In this document: piece by piece, positions 1 through 9,779 of the stretch
Position numbering within the stretch: position 1 is the stretch's first letter
Layout of the letters: every line of letters begins with the position of its first letter
Source of the DNA: Pictodentalium vernedei
Taxonomy: Eukaryota; Mollusca; Scaphopoda; Dentaliida; Dentaliidae
Assembly (NCBI GenBank): GCA_031216915.1
Contig: CM062289.1
Location: 395,462,674 to 395,526,673, forward strand
DNA: 64,000 nt
Direction: 5' to 3'
Notes under the pieces: generated by a model
Database searches by the model: none
Seen by the model: the letters and a program-made list of their open reading frames with translations, nothing else
What the model was told of the DNA's origin: nothing
Program-made: the position numbers and the translations under genes

Positions 1-395
1 ACCCGAGATTCGGGCTGAACAGACAAAATTTGGCTCGGATGAACACAATTTCTAAGTGAACAAGTAATAAAAAAAAAAAAACTAGTGTGGGTATACCTAT
101 GACCAACAAATATTATAGAAAATAATAATTTACTTAAGTTATGAAAGTTATGAATATTCTCGGATGGACTCCCACATGGACGGATGGACGCACAGTATAC
201 CCCCAATTTCTTTGAAACTGGAAGTATAATAAGGGAATGAAGGTTTAAGGAGAGCTATTACAGCTCTTAAGGAGAGCAATTATAGCTCTCCTTAAATTGA
301 TTTTGCAGGAGCCATGGAAGGCAGGAGCCGTAGCTCCCCTTAAAAGACCAGGTCTGATTTCCATTATTGACTCCACATTGCCCATGTAGAATGAA
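1..395. other. Unassigned AT-rich DNA with short inverted motifs
   Basis: No gene seen. Around 160-235 a short GGAT/GGAC-type microsatellite precedes an imperfect inverted pair (AGTATACCCCC ... GGAAGTATAAT), which resembles the tails of the tandem-repeat elements elsewhere in the window. Bases 245-345 hold imperfect inverted copies of an AAGGAGAGC motif. Confidence 0.4.
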
Positions 396-397
396 AA

Positions 398-503
398 ATT
401 TAATAAAATATATCTTTTTATAATTTAATAAATTCTCAGTTGCATTGTGGGAAAAAGTTGCTGCAAAACACTGTTATTTTGACATCAGAGTGTAGAGGGT
501 TAA
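398..503 (-). mobile_element. TTAA MITE, family C, one-sided fragment
   Basis: The right end reads TCAGAGTGTAGAGGGTTAA. Its reverse complement matches the left end of the copy at 20393, including the internal motif for a cytosine-rich TTCCCACAATGCAA stretch. Only this side is clear; the left border is approximate. Confidence 0.5.
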
Positions 504-1043
504 GTAAGGTTGGCTGTGAGTATCTGTGCCATGTTATGATGTGAAGCTTCAACAGTAACCTGTGTGTCAGCACACCAAAATGTTTTGAGGCACACAGTTT
601 TTAGTACCCTGCTTTTGGAAACCATATGCATGGTGCTGCGCAATTGCATGCCTCAAAATCAAAGGTCTGCATTTTAAAAATGGCTCCCATGATTTTAAGA
701 GGATTCACATGCAGCAGTCACGGCAAGCTCTCAGGCCACTGGTCAAATTCTGCTCGGAAACTGACACTGTTATATGGCTGTTTGCTCACTCACTTTTTGT
801 GGAAATTTGAATGCAGACAGATGTTGATGTAATTTGATGTGCCTTTACTTACAAATATATACAGGTATTCTTTCCAGCTGCAGTTATGGCTATTCCAATC
901 AATAAGTATTTAATTTCCCCTGAAAACATCATGATATTAACATAACATGTAGAACTATCTGGTGCAATAATAAAACTATGGCTGTGATGAGTCTTCAATT
1001 CTGATTGCAATGTCATCAAAATGTCAACCAAATCAAGTCTCAA

Positions 1044-1292
1044 TTAACCCTTTACCCAACGCAGGCGATATCAAAATTTATTATTTTAAATACCATTTTT
1101 AAAAATTTTTCAAAATATTTCAACAAAACCATATCAGGTGACCCCTCGTTGGAACGAGCTCGAGGAGCTTGTTCCAACAAGGTGTCACATGATATGGTTT
1201 TATTGAAATGTTTTGAAAAATAATATTTTTTCAACTGCTGAATTTGCATATTATGCGGGCGGTTGTGGGCGATTCGTTGGATAAAGGGTTAA
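1044..1292 (+). mobile_element. TTAA palindromic MITE, family A (copy 1)
   Basis: Family description: about 250 bp, flanked by TTAA, termini CCCTTTACCCAACG ... GGGTAAAGGG. The left arm carries GACGATATCAAAATTTATT and the right arm GCATATTACGCGGGCGG. The centre is a long hairpin made of CATATCATGTGACCCCTC, TTGGAACGAGCTC and their inverse. There is no ORF. TTAA target duplications are the hallmark of piggyBac-type transposition, so I infer mobilisation by such a transposase, which is not in the window. This copy has some mismatches in the hairpin. Confidence 0.9.
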
Positions 1293-1625
1293 GCAACATT
1301 TCTTGCTTTGATTCACAGAAAATGAATATTATGAAATTTTTTTCTATTTAATCATGCAAAATATATCAGTTGCTTAGAAACGCAAACCGTGGGCTCTGCG
1401 GCGGCTTTTCTAACCAAATGAAATCTTCCAGAATTAATCTAAACAAAGGCAATGACCTATTTGAGAACTTGACTGGTTCCAGGCCATAACAGGATCAAAT
1501 TTCTTACAGAATTAGACTTGTGGCCTGAGAGCTTGCAGTCACTGGGTTCTATTAGATCAGCAAAAAGATCTTTTCTATCACAGTAAACAAGCACCGTTCC
1601 AGTTCTCAGGGTTTCCATTGGTAAG

Positions 1626-1875
1626 TTAACCCTTTACCCATTCAATCGGTCAATCCACCCGCGTAATATGCAAATTCGGCAGCTGAAAAAATACTATTAT
1701 TCGAAAAATTTCAACAAAAGCATATCATTTGACCCCTCTTAGGAATGAGCTCGTTGGGCTCATTCGAATAAGGGGTCACATGGTATGGTTTTATTGAAAT
1801 TTTTTGAAAACTTTAAAAAAAATTATATTTAAAATAATAAAATTTTGATACTGTCTGTGTTGGGTAAAGGGTTAA
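1626..1875 (-). mobile_element. TTAA MITE, family A (copy 2)
   Basis: Opposite orientation to copy 1: the GCGTAATATGCAAATTCGGC arm is on the left and the ATATC/AAATTT arm on the right. TTAA on both sides. The central hairpin has decayed (GCTCGTTGGGCTC centre). Confidence 0.88.
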
Positions 1876-2076
1876 ACTATAACTATCATGGGTGATTAAT
1901 ACCCCGACTTCAGGCTTTTCAGAATGCCTCTCTGAATGTGGAGCAGAGCTTCAAAAACAGTTCATAAAAGTAGGAAGAGATGCACACCTCAAAATTCCAT
2001 ACTGTAATCAAAATTAAATCTCAGTTCAAAAGGAGGTAAGTTGGTCAAAATTGTCGTAGCTAATATGCACATGAGT

Positions 2077-2314
2077 TTCAACCCTTTACCTAACATGAAA
2101 AGCAGACGACACTTGCAAAAAAAATTCTTCAATAACAATTTTTTTTCATTTTTTGTCTCAAAAACATAGGTTATGACCCCTCATTGGAACGAGCTCGACG
2201 AGGGGTCATAACCTATGTTTTTGAGACCAAAAATGAAAGAATAATTAAAATTAATAGGCGATTTTTTAGAATAGCGCTGGCCAGTTTTGGCCGTTACGTT
2301 GGGTAAAGGCTTAA
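2077..2314 (-). mobile_element. TTAA palindromic MITE, family B (copy 1)
   Basis: Family description: the same CCCTTTACC termini and the same GACCCCTC/TTGGAACGAGCTC core as family A, but different arms between them: CATAGGTTATGACCCC and GTCTCAAAAA in the stem, GGCCAAAACCGGCCAGCGC at one end and AAGCAGACGACACTTGC at the other. Here the left flank is TTCA, a decayed TTAA; the right flank is TTAA. Confidence 0.88.
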
Positions 2315-2350
2315 ACAGTGAGGATATCAACTTCTTAATTGTTTGTTTGT

Positions 2351-2604
2351 TTATCCCTTTACTCAACATAATGGCCAAAACTGGCCAGCGCTATTCAGAA
2401 AAATGACCATTCAAATTTCATTATTTTAAAAAAAATTTGTCTCAAAGACATAGTTTATGACCCCTCATTGGAATGTGGGGTGGGGGGTGAGGGGGGGGGG
2501 GGGGGTTATAAGCTATGTTTTTGACAGAAAACTGAAAAAAATTTAGTTATTCAAGAATTTTGTTTGCAACTGTTGTCTGCTTTTCGTGTCAAGTAAAGGG
2601 TTAT
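2351..2604 (+). mobile_element. MITE family B (copy 2) with TTAT flanks
   Basis: Both flanks read TTAT in direct orientation (TTATCCCTTT at the left, AAAGGGTTAT at the right). That fits a duplicated target rather than part of the inverted repeat. The hairpin centre has been replaced by a G-rich run (about 2478-2505). Confidence 0.85.
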
Positions 2605-2614
2605 TGAGGTTTTG

Positions 2615-2815
2615 TGAGACTTTCAATAGCCAGGGTCATATCATGTCGGGACAGTTTTACAGGTGGAGGCAGCTGGAATACCAGGAGGGAATCTCTGTGC
2701 AATGGCAAGTAACTGTCACTCTCCATATTACTTTATCTGGCATGAGAAGGGTTTGCATCAGTTGAAGATGTGTACCATCATTGTGCACTACACCTTAGTA
2801 CACAATGGAAAGCTA
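2615..2815 (-). mobile_element. tRNA-derived SINE fragment, minus strand
   Basis: Shares the SINE tail motifs CAGTTTTACAGGTGGAGGCAG and GTGCACTACACCTTAGTACAC (each partial) with the better copies at 11224 and 16212. It is diverged and lacks the tRNA-like head. Confidence 0.6.
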
Positions 2816-2819
2816 AGTT

Positions 2820-3248
2820 TAAACACCGGAAGGATAAAACTCGAGGCCGCAGACTCTCATTCGACCTTCAGCGCTGGCACTCGTGCCATATCGATTAACC
2901 CATTCACACATGCGTGTCGTTCTGTGTCTGTATAGCTAAAAAAAAATTTTAACCAGAAAATGTGACTAACCCAATGCACTGATGAGGTTAGTCACACTAA
3001 CTGGTTAAAAAAAATTGGTAACTGCCATGTATCAAACACGACATGAAAATGCACACTTAGTCAGTAAGCTAACATACAAGATTAATTTATAGGCTGCCAT
3101 ATCACACACTACATGAAAATATACCCTGGCTAAGGCTGTAAAAAATGCACAGGGTTAGTTGGTTACATGTTAAATAGGGTACAGGATTCAAGGAACTAGT
3201 GGAAATACTTATACTGGATTGCGGAAATTTTTTTTATGTTAATTCCAA
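2820..3248. other. No gene; inverted-repeat stretch
   Basis: Contains an imperfect inverted pair around 2950-3015 (TTTTAACCAG ... CTGGTTAAAA, TGTGACTAAC ... GTTAGTCACA). This is a probable decayed MITE core of no assigned family. Confidence 0.45.
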
Positions 3249-4127
3249 CAAGTGTTTGACCACCGAGGTGGTATTAGTCACCTACGGCACTTTGAGACAT
3301 AAGGTGTTTTTGTCACAGAAGACACTAGAGTATATAAGCATCTTGGATTTTGAAAAAAAAATATTGAGTGTGCATAATCCCCTCACAACCCTTTATCCAT
3401 GTACCATATATGAAAGGCGTAGCTTGAACCATGTTGGAGGGAGGGGTGGTAACATAAAATAGAGAAAAAAGCTTAAAAAACACAACAAAAATGGCACCAT
3501 TCTGCCATCTTGGATTTTGAAAAATAAATATTGACTGTGCATCATCCCCTCAGAACCATTTATCCATGTACCATATATGAAAAGTGCAGCTTGAACCATG
3601 TTGGAGGGAGCAGTGGTAACATAAAGTAGAGAAAAAAGCTTAAAAAACACAACAGAAATGGTTGCCATGGTGCCATCTTGAATTTTGGAAAAAAAATATT
3701 GAACGTGCAACATCCCATTACAACCCTCTATCCATGTACCAGATATAAAAAGTGTAGCTTGAACCATGTTGGAGTGAGGGGTGGTAACATAAAATAAAGA
3801 AAAAAGCTTAAAAAACACAACAAAAATGGCCGCCATCTTGGATTTTGAAGAAAAAATATTGAACGTGCATCATCCCCTCCCAACCCTCTATCGATGTGCC
3901 AAATATGCAAAGTGTAGCTTGAACCATGTTGGTGGGAGGGGTGGTAACATGAAAATAGAGGAAAAAAAAGCTTAAAAAACACAACAAAAATGGGCGCCAT
4001 TCCACCATCTTGGATTTTGAAAAAAAAATTTTGAGCGTGCATCATCCCCTCAGAACCATTTATCCATGTACCAAATATGAAAGGTGCAGCTTAAAGCATG
4101 TTGGAGGGAGAGGTGGTAACATAAAAA

Positions 4128-4164
<37 letters not shown>

Positions 4165-4290
4165 TAGACAGACAGACAGACAGACAGATGGACGGACGGA
4201 CGGATGGACAGACAGACAGATGGATGGACAGATGGACGGATGGACAGAGTGCAATCCTATAGTCCCCTTACGGTTCCCGTAGGGGACTAA
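3249..4290 (+). mobile_element. Pearl-like tandem-repeat element, family P1 (copy a)
   Basis: Starts CAAGTGTTTGACCACCGAGG, shortly followed by TTAGTCACCTACGGC. It then has about five units of roughly 165 bp, each with CATCTTGGATTTTGAAAA, CATCCCCTCA and ACCATGTTGGAGGGAG. A GACA/GACG microsatellite follows, and the end is a hairpin (AGTCCCCTTACGG / CCGTAGGGGACT) finishing in CTAA. The 5' TTAGTC..CCTACGG motif is the inverse of the 3' end. The layout matches pearl/Helentron-associated elements. Long open frames inside (e.g. minus strand 3393-3836) are by-products of the repeats. Confidence 0.8.
4126..4248. repeat. (GACA)n/(GACG)n/(GATG)n microsatellite
   Basis: Four-base tandem repeat of the GACA type drifting into GACG and GATG; it is the 3' microsatellite of the surrounding P1 element. 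Confidence 0.95.
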
Positions 4291-4399
4291 AAATGAAAAC
4301 ATATTCTATTTTCAATTAATAACTTGTTTTGAACTCTTCTATCCATCAGGCATCCTGAACAGGAGGCATGTTGATAGGAAGAAAGTTTCCGAAACTACT

Positions 4400-4648
4400 T
4401 TAACCCTTTACCCAACGCAGACGATTTCAAAATTTATTATTTTAAATATCAATTTTTAATTTTTTTCAAGAAATTTCAACAAAGCCATATCATGTGACCC
4501 CTCTTTGGAACGAGCTCAACGAGCTCGTTCCAAAGAGGGGTCACATGATATGGTTTTGTTGAAATTTTGTGAAAAATAATATTTTTTCAGCTGCTGAATT
4601 TGCATATTACGCGGGCGGATGCGGGCGATTCATTGGGTAAAGGGTTAA
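4400..4648 (+). mobile_element. TTAA MITE, family A (copy 3)
   Basis: Well preserved, same orientation as copy 1, TTAA on both sides. The stem around GGAACGAGCTCAACGAGCTC is intact, with arms extending to CAACAAAGCC/GGTTTTGTTG. Confidence 0.93.
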
Positions 4649-4703
4649 TGACATTTTGGAATATTCCATCTTTTTGATTTGCCCAGACAAGCCATCATTG
4701 TAT

Positions 4704-5053
4704 TTATTATTTATTTATTTACTGGTGTTTAAGGTCACATACTTATGCACAATGGCTAATCGTGACCGTGACAGTTTTACGCGTGGAGGAAGCCAGAGTA
4801 CCCAGAGAGAACCACTGAGCATCGACAAGCAACTGTCAGCTTCTCAGCATTCTAACTCTGTTCAAGCTCCGCTCAAGCAGGGTTACAGCGGTTGAAGGCA
4901 TGAGCACCATCAACGTGCAGTACACCTTAGTACACTGCGTCATCATGCCCCCATGTAGGCAACTGGGATAAAGTGCCTTGACCAAGGACACAACGTGGGT
5001 TCTCCCAGATGGGGATCGAACTCAGGACCTCTAGCACAGAAGTCCAACAGTCA
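4704..5053 (-). mobile_element. tRNA-derived SINE, minus strand, with 13-bp TSD
   Basis: Flanked by the direct repeat GCCATCATTGTAT (4691-4703 and 5054-5066). Read on the minus strand it has a tRNA-like head with B-box GAGTTCGATCCCC and the body motif GTGTCCTTGG. The body ends CCTCCACGCGTAAAACTGTC, followed by ACCTTAAACACC and an (ATAA)n tail. The A-box side is weak. Confidence 0.85.
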
Positions 5054-5108
5054 GCCATCATTGTATGCAATACTTCTTGAGTGGACACTGACAGAATTTA
5101 CATCTGTA

Positions 5109-5366
5109 CAGGCCTTTAAATTCATTTATTTTTGGCACACCCTTTTGCCCTAATTTGGGCACATTAATGCCAAAAATAACAGTCTTATACTGTTGTGTAT
5201 TATTGTAATGCCTTTCTTTGTGTTATTATGGTCATATTATGATGGAAGTTATTCTCAAACGCAGAAGGGGCACAGACATTTTATATATTTTTCTTCATGT
5301 CTTCACATTTTCTATAATTTGGGCACACCTGTAAACGGTGTGAAATTGGGGTAATCTAAAGGCCTG
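5109..5366. mobile_element. TIR element, CAGGCCTTTA termini
   Basis: Termini CAGGCCTTTAAATT ... TCTAAAGGCCTG are inverted repeats, flanked by CTGTA on both sides (5104-5108 and 5367-5371). Related to the larger element at 34636-35443 (same termini, same GCCCAAATTA inner motif). No ORF. Confidence 0.65.
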
Positions 5367-5424
5367 CTGTAAGAAGAATATTACAACCAGATAATTGATG
5401 AGGGGCAAAATTTTACTATTAATT

Positions 5425-5760
5425 TATTCATTTATTTATTGGTATTTAAACTCTTTGCGCAATGTAATGGCCAAAACCGGCCAGCGATATTCTAAAAAAT
5501 CGCCAATTTAAATTTTCATTTTTTGTCTCAAAAGCCATAGGTTATGACCCCTTGTTGGAATGAGCTCGTTCATTCCAATGAGGGGTCATAACCTATGTTT
5601 TTGAGACATAAAATGAAAAAAATTAGTTATTCAAGAATTTGTTTTCCAAGTGTCGTCTGCTTTTCATCTTAACTAAAGGGTTAAGGTCCCATACTTCTGC
5701 ACAATGGCTTATCGGGACCGCAACATGGAGATAAAGTCAAGTCCAGTCAATTGCACTAGT
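5425..5760 (-). mobile_element. SINE tail fragment split by a family B MITE
   Basis: The (TTTA)n tail and TTGGTATT at 5425-5445 continue after the MITE as GGTCCCATACTTCTGCACAA. This matches the SINE 3' end found whole at 7620. The MITE sits in the TTAA of GGTGTTTAAGGTC. Confidence 0.7.
5446..5684 (+). mobile_element. TTAA MITE, family B (copy 3)
   Basis: Inserted in the SINE tail, TTAA flanks. The left end has drifted to CTCTTTGCGCAATG. The hairpin core is short, with GAGCTCGTTCATTCC at its centre. Confidence 0.85.
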
Positions 5761-6447
5761 GACTGGGTCCTATTTTAGCAGTAAAACAGAGCTTGTTTTC
5801 TAGAACATTGTTTCATATACCGGGGTTCCCATGGGGGAAATTAGATTTACGATTCGACTTGATTAAAAATCTTCAGCCTGACTTGATTCAGGATTCAATT
5901 CAACCCAAAATTTGAGATTCACGGTGCCTTACAGCTGGAAGTTCGATTGAAGGAAACTTTTCTTTAACCAGTAAATTGTTTGTGTGAATTTTAAGAACAA
6001 CACAAATTAAATCAGAATTACTGTGAAATTTTTTACCAGCTTTTATAACATTTTTCAATGGAAATCTGACAATAGATTTCAGCACTGGGACAGTTAATTA
6101 ACCACTCTGGCTGTGCCCTGACGTTTAGCCTGATGGCAAATGTGTTATAAATTAGACTTGTCAATACAGTGGCAGTGTTTCTCCACTTATTTTAGCTGAG
6201 AGAGGGATTTCAACAGATGTATAACACAATAAAAAATCAATTATGGATTTGTAGTACTTAAAAAAACACACATTTACTTAATATATCCTGGAAAATACAG
6301 AAGATAATTGATGCTTCCAACTGACTAGTTCAAGGAAACTCACTTAACCGTTTCAATGATGTATTACAAAGGAATTTTCAGGCCAGAGAAAATAGTTACA
6401 TTTCTTGTTGCATTGCTTTTCAAACCTGGGTTCAAAATTTTGTTCTG
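5761..6447. other. No gene seen
   Basis: AT-rich. Bases 5850-5925 resemble the GATTCGA-rich ends of the hAT-type host element at 20932 (weak). The rest is unassigned. Confidence 0.4.
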
Positions 6448-6743
6448 TACAATGGACCCCATTAACCCTTTACCCAACGAATCGTCCCCATCCACATGCG
6501 TAATATGCAAATTCGGCAACTGAAAAAATATTATTTTTCAAAAAATTTAAACAAAACCGTATCATGTGACCCCTCTTTGGAACGAGCTCATCGAGCTCGT
6601 TCCAAAGAGGGGCCACATGATAAGGTTTTGTTGAAATTTTTAAAAAAAATTTTAAAAATATTTAAAATAATAAATTTTGAAATTGTCTGCACTGGGTAAA
6701 GGGTTAATTGAATAGCCACTTTCTCAGTGAAAAATATTTTCAA
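6448..6743 (+). mobile_element. pogo-like MITE remnant, host of two TTAA MITEs
   Basis: TACAATGGACCCCA before the MITE at 6462 joins, across it, to TTGAATAGCCACTTTCTCAG. This reproduces the start of the pogo-like MITE (TACAGTGGAATCCTG + TTAATTGAATAG). A second family A MITE starts in its next CAATTAA site. Confidence 0.7.
6462..6707 (-). mobile_element. TTAA MITE, family A (copy 4)
   Basis: Intact copy with a perfect core around GAGCTCATCGAGCTC. It sits in the first TTAA of a pogo-like MITE, the same site used by the copy at 20115. Confidence 0.92.
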
Positions 6744-7595
6744 TTACCCTTTACCTAATGAAATGGCTGCGTAATTTACAAATTAAGTAGTTGAAACAAG
6801 TGTTTGACCACCGAGGTGGTATTAGTCCCCTACGGCGCTTTTGTGACATAAGGTGTTTTTGTCACAGAAGACACTAGAGTATATAAGCATCTTGGATTTT
6901 GAAAAAAAAATATTGAGCGTGCATAATCCCCTCACAACCCTTTATCCATGTACCAAACATGAAAGGCGTAGCTTGAACTATGTTGGAGGGAGGGGTGGTA
7001 ACATAAAATCGAGAAAAAAGCTTAAAAAACACAACAAAAATGGCTGCCATTCTGCCATCTGGGATTTTGAAAAATAAATATTGACTGTGCATCATCCCCT
7101 CAGAACCATTTATCCATGTACCAAATATGAAAGGTGTAGCTTGAAGCATATTAGAGGGAGAGGTGGAAATAGAGAAGAAAAGCTTAAAAAACACAACAAA
7201 AATGGCCGGCATTTCGCCATCTTGGATTTTGAAAAAAAAATTTTGAGTGTTCATCATCCCCTCAGAACCATTTATCCATGTACCAAATATGAAAGGTGTA
7301 GCTTAAAGCATGTTGGAGGGAGAGGTGGTAACATAAAAAAACAGACAAACAGACAGATGGACGGACGGATGGAGTGCAATCCTACAGTCCCCTTACGGTT
7401 CTCGTAGGGGACTAAAAATATATCTTTAAAAAAAAATACCAGAAAATCATATCAGGTGACCGCCTCATTGGAAAGGGCTTATTGGGATCGTTCCAATGAG
7501 GGGTCAAATGATATAGTTTTGTTGAGATTTTTTGAAAAAATAAAATATTTAAAATAATAAATTTTGATATTTTCTGCATTGGGTAAAGAGTTTAA
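6744..7595 (-). mobile_element. TTAA MITE, family A (copy 5), split by element P1b
   Basis: Left part TTACCCTTTACCTAATG ... GTTGAAA (to 6796) and right part from about 7416 (ATCATATCAGGTGACC ... GGGTAAAGAGTTTAA) make one family A copy. The pearl-like element lies between them, so the MITE is older than that insertion. Confidence 0.8.
6797..7415 (+). mobile_element. Pearl-like tandem-repeat element, family P1 (copy b)
   Basis: Same start (CAAGTGTTTGACCACCGAGG) and same 3' hairpin and CTAA end as the copy at 3249, but only three repeat units and a very short microsatellite. Comparing the two copies fixes both element borders, and the split MITE around this copy confirms insertion. Confidence 0.85.
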
Positions 7596-7965
7596 CATGT
7601 TTATTTATTTATTTATTTATTGGTGTTTAAGGTCACATACTTATGCACAATGACTAATCGTGACCGTGACAGTTTTATGGGTGGAGGAAGCCAGAGGACC
7701 CGGAGAGAACCACCAAGCAACTGTCAGCTCCTCAACATTCTAACTCTGTTCAAGCTCCGCTCAAGCAGGGTTACAGCAGTTGAAGACATGTGCACAGTGA
7801 TGTGCAGTACGCCTTATTACACTGCGTCATCGTGCCCCCATGTAGGCAACCGGGATAAAGAGAGTTGCCCAAGGACACAACGCAGGTCGACCCGGACAAG
7901 GATCAAACTTCGGACCTCTAGCATAGAAGTCCAACAGACTACCACTGAGCCACTGCATTCCTTGG
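7596..7965 (-). mobile_element. tRNA-derived SINE, minus strand
   Basis: Runs from a (TTTA)n tail through GGTGTTTAAGGTCACATAC and GGTGGAGGAAGCC to a tRNA-like head near 7905-7962 (CCACTGAGCCACTGC on this strand = A-box region). Its TTAA tail site is empty, unlike the copies at 5446 and 30780. Confidence 0.82.
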
Positions 7966-8108
7966 CAGTCCACATAGAGGGCATTTCGATATACCAACAG
8001 TCTATGCAATTCAGATCCATTTCGTCTTTTGGCCATTTTCACGAAATTTAATGCAACAGGAGGTATTGGGGTGCATCAATTTTGGGAGCCCCCAGGGCAA
8101 TCACAATA

Positions 8109-8260
8109 GGGGGGGGGGGGGGGGGTCGAGAAATTTCCTGGTGTACCATACAGCCAGTGCACCTCTGAATGAGTGTCTGGGAGATTGCCTTACTATCGTT
8201 TACAGAATGCTCATTTTAGAAGAAACTAGATGTGGCCTGTGCCAACTTGTGACCAAGAAT

Positions 8261-8294
<34 letters not shown>
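8109..8294. repeat. Poly(G) and poly(C) runs
   Basis: A G run near 8109-8126 and a C run near 8263-8294. Such runs recur in the window (2482, 11949, 24305, 29400, 39344). Some may be hard to sequence accurately. Confidence 0.85.
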
Positions 8295-8295
<1 letters not shown>

Positions 8296-8640
8296 TGACA
8301 CACTTTCTGATAGTGCACAACAAGGATACCAAGTATCATTAATATCCCCCCAAAGCCATCAAAAGTTCTGAGCCGGACACGACATGTTACAGTTGGATTT
8401 GGATGCGGGGGGTAAGTAAACTTGAACTAAGTCTGTGACCTTGACCTTGCAGACAGGCATTCCAACCAACATTATTTGTGACACACCCTTTCTGATAGTG
8501 CATAACAATGATACCAAGTATCATTAATATCCTTCAAGGCCATCAAAAGTTCTGAGCCAGACATGACTTGTGTATATCTGGATATGGGTATGTGACCTTG
8601 AACTAAGTCTGTGATCATGACCTTTTAGACAGGCCGGCAT
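8296..8640 (+). repeat. Two-unit tandem repeat (about 180 bp units)
   Basis: Two diverged copies of a unit containing TGACACAC..TTTCTGATAG, AAGTATCATTAATATCC, GCCATCAAAAGTTCTGAGCC and GAACTAAGTCTGTGA. They resemble the core repeats of pearl-like elements, but no 3' hairpin was found. Confidence 0.7.
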
Positions 8641-9432
8641 TTTGATTGGCTGAGAGGTACGGTGTAACTTGCAATCCACAGTGGCTTTTTTTTACACTAA
8701 AAAAGTACCCATTTTTAATTATTAATTCATACCTTCTGCTCGGTTATGTTAGAACAAAAATAAAAATACAGGAAATTTAATATTTATGTGCAATAAAATA
8801 TTACAGATATGGATGTAATTGGAACTGGCTCATTAAGCCAGTTCCAATGACATCCATATTTGTCTGGTGTTATTTAAGAAACATACAAAGTACAAATTTT
8901 CTGTCAGTTTTTGCCCACAATGTAGGTTAAAGTATTAAGTACACCAAAATTCTTGGAAATAAATCCATTATCCTTGTGTTTTCCAGGGTGTATGGATTAG
9001 TATTTGGGCTCTCTATATTGGAGCCCAAAGATTAACTTAGTGCAATATGAGGAAATTCTTTAAAAATCTTCTTCAGATGCACCAGTCAGAATCCTTTCAT
9101 ATTTAGTATGTGACATCCCTAAGGGGTGTCAAATTCAAGTTTGTTCAAATCAAGTCCTTGGGTTAATATTTGGGCTCTCTCAGATTTCTTATTGCATTAT
9201 TATTATTACACCCCATAACACTATGATCGTAATCTCCGTTCTCAGCACAAGTGTACTCAGAATGTTTGAGATCTAGTGATAAGCTGGCCCTTTGTAACAG
9301 CTTTGATGTTAGATTGTTGTTGCTATGATTGGCTGACTATTAGTGGTGTACAGTCTATTTTATTTATACTGTAAAATGAGCAGATGCTAGGGGTAATAAA
9401 ATGGTTGAAATAGCTCACATGCTAACACACTG
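8641..9432. other. No gene; one strong palindrome
   Basis: Around 8807-8865 an inverted pair (ATATGGATGTAATTGGAACTGG / CCAGTTCCAATGACATCCATAT, each partial) forms a hairpin, probably the core of an unassigned MITE. Bases 9120-9185 share a TTTGGGCTCTCT motif with 9005. Confidence 0.5.
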
Positions 9433-9497
9433 ATTGAGGTTTAACTGGTAGAGTGCTGGAAGCCCAAATGTACCACAGATTAAAGGATCCATCAGGG
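9433..9497. mobile_element. Family D MITE end fragment
   Basis: TTTAACTGGTAGAGTGCTGG at about 9439 matches the left terminus of the MITEs at 44149 and 44726. The rest of the element is missing. Confidence 0.5.
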
Positions 9498-9779
9498 CTG
9501 GGAGCAGTTAACGTTTCAAACGTTAACGTATTAAATTATTTTAACAAAGTTAAAAAAATTTTTTAACTAAGTTATTAACGTTTAACTTTGCAGTTTCATT
9601 GGGTGCATCAGGAATGATTTTGTGCCCATCGTGACTCATTTAAAGTATATGTATAGGTCATCTATTCTTTCGTCTGACTCAGTTAATTGAAACTGTGTCG
9701 CATTGTTGACCCTTTCATAGCCATGTCAGGCGTAACTTCATATATGATAGCCTCAACAGTCAACACTGCCACACCCAAT

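Noticed and set aside
3393..4302. Minus-strand open frames of 66-147 codons in the P1 element
   Set aside because: They repeat with the tandem unit and the GACA microsatellite, carry no domain and recur in the second P1 copy at 6874; they are products of repeat composition.
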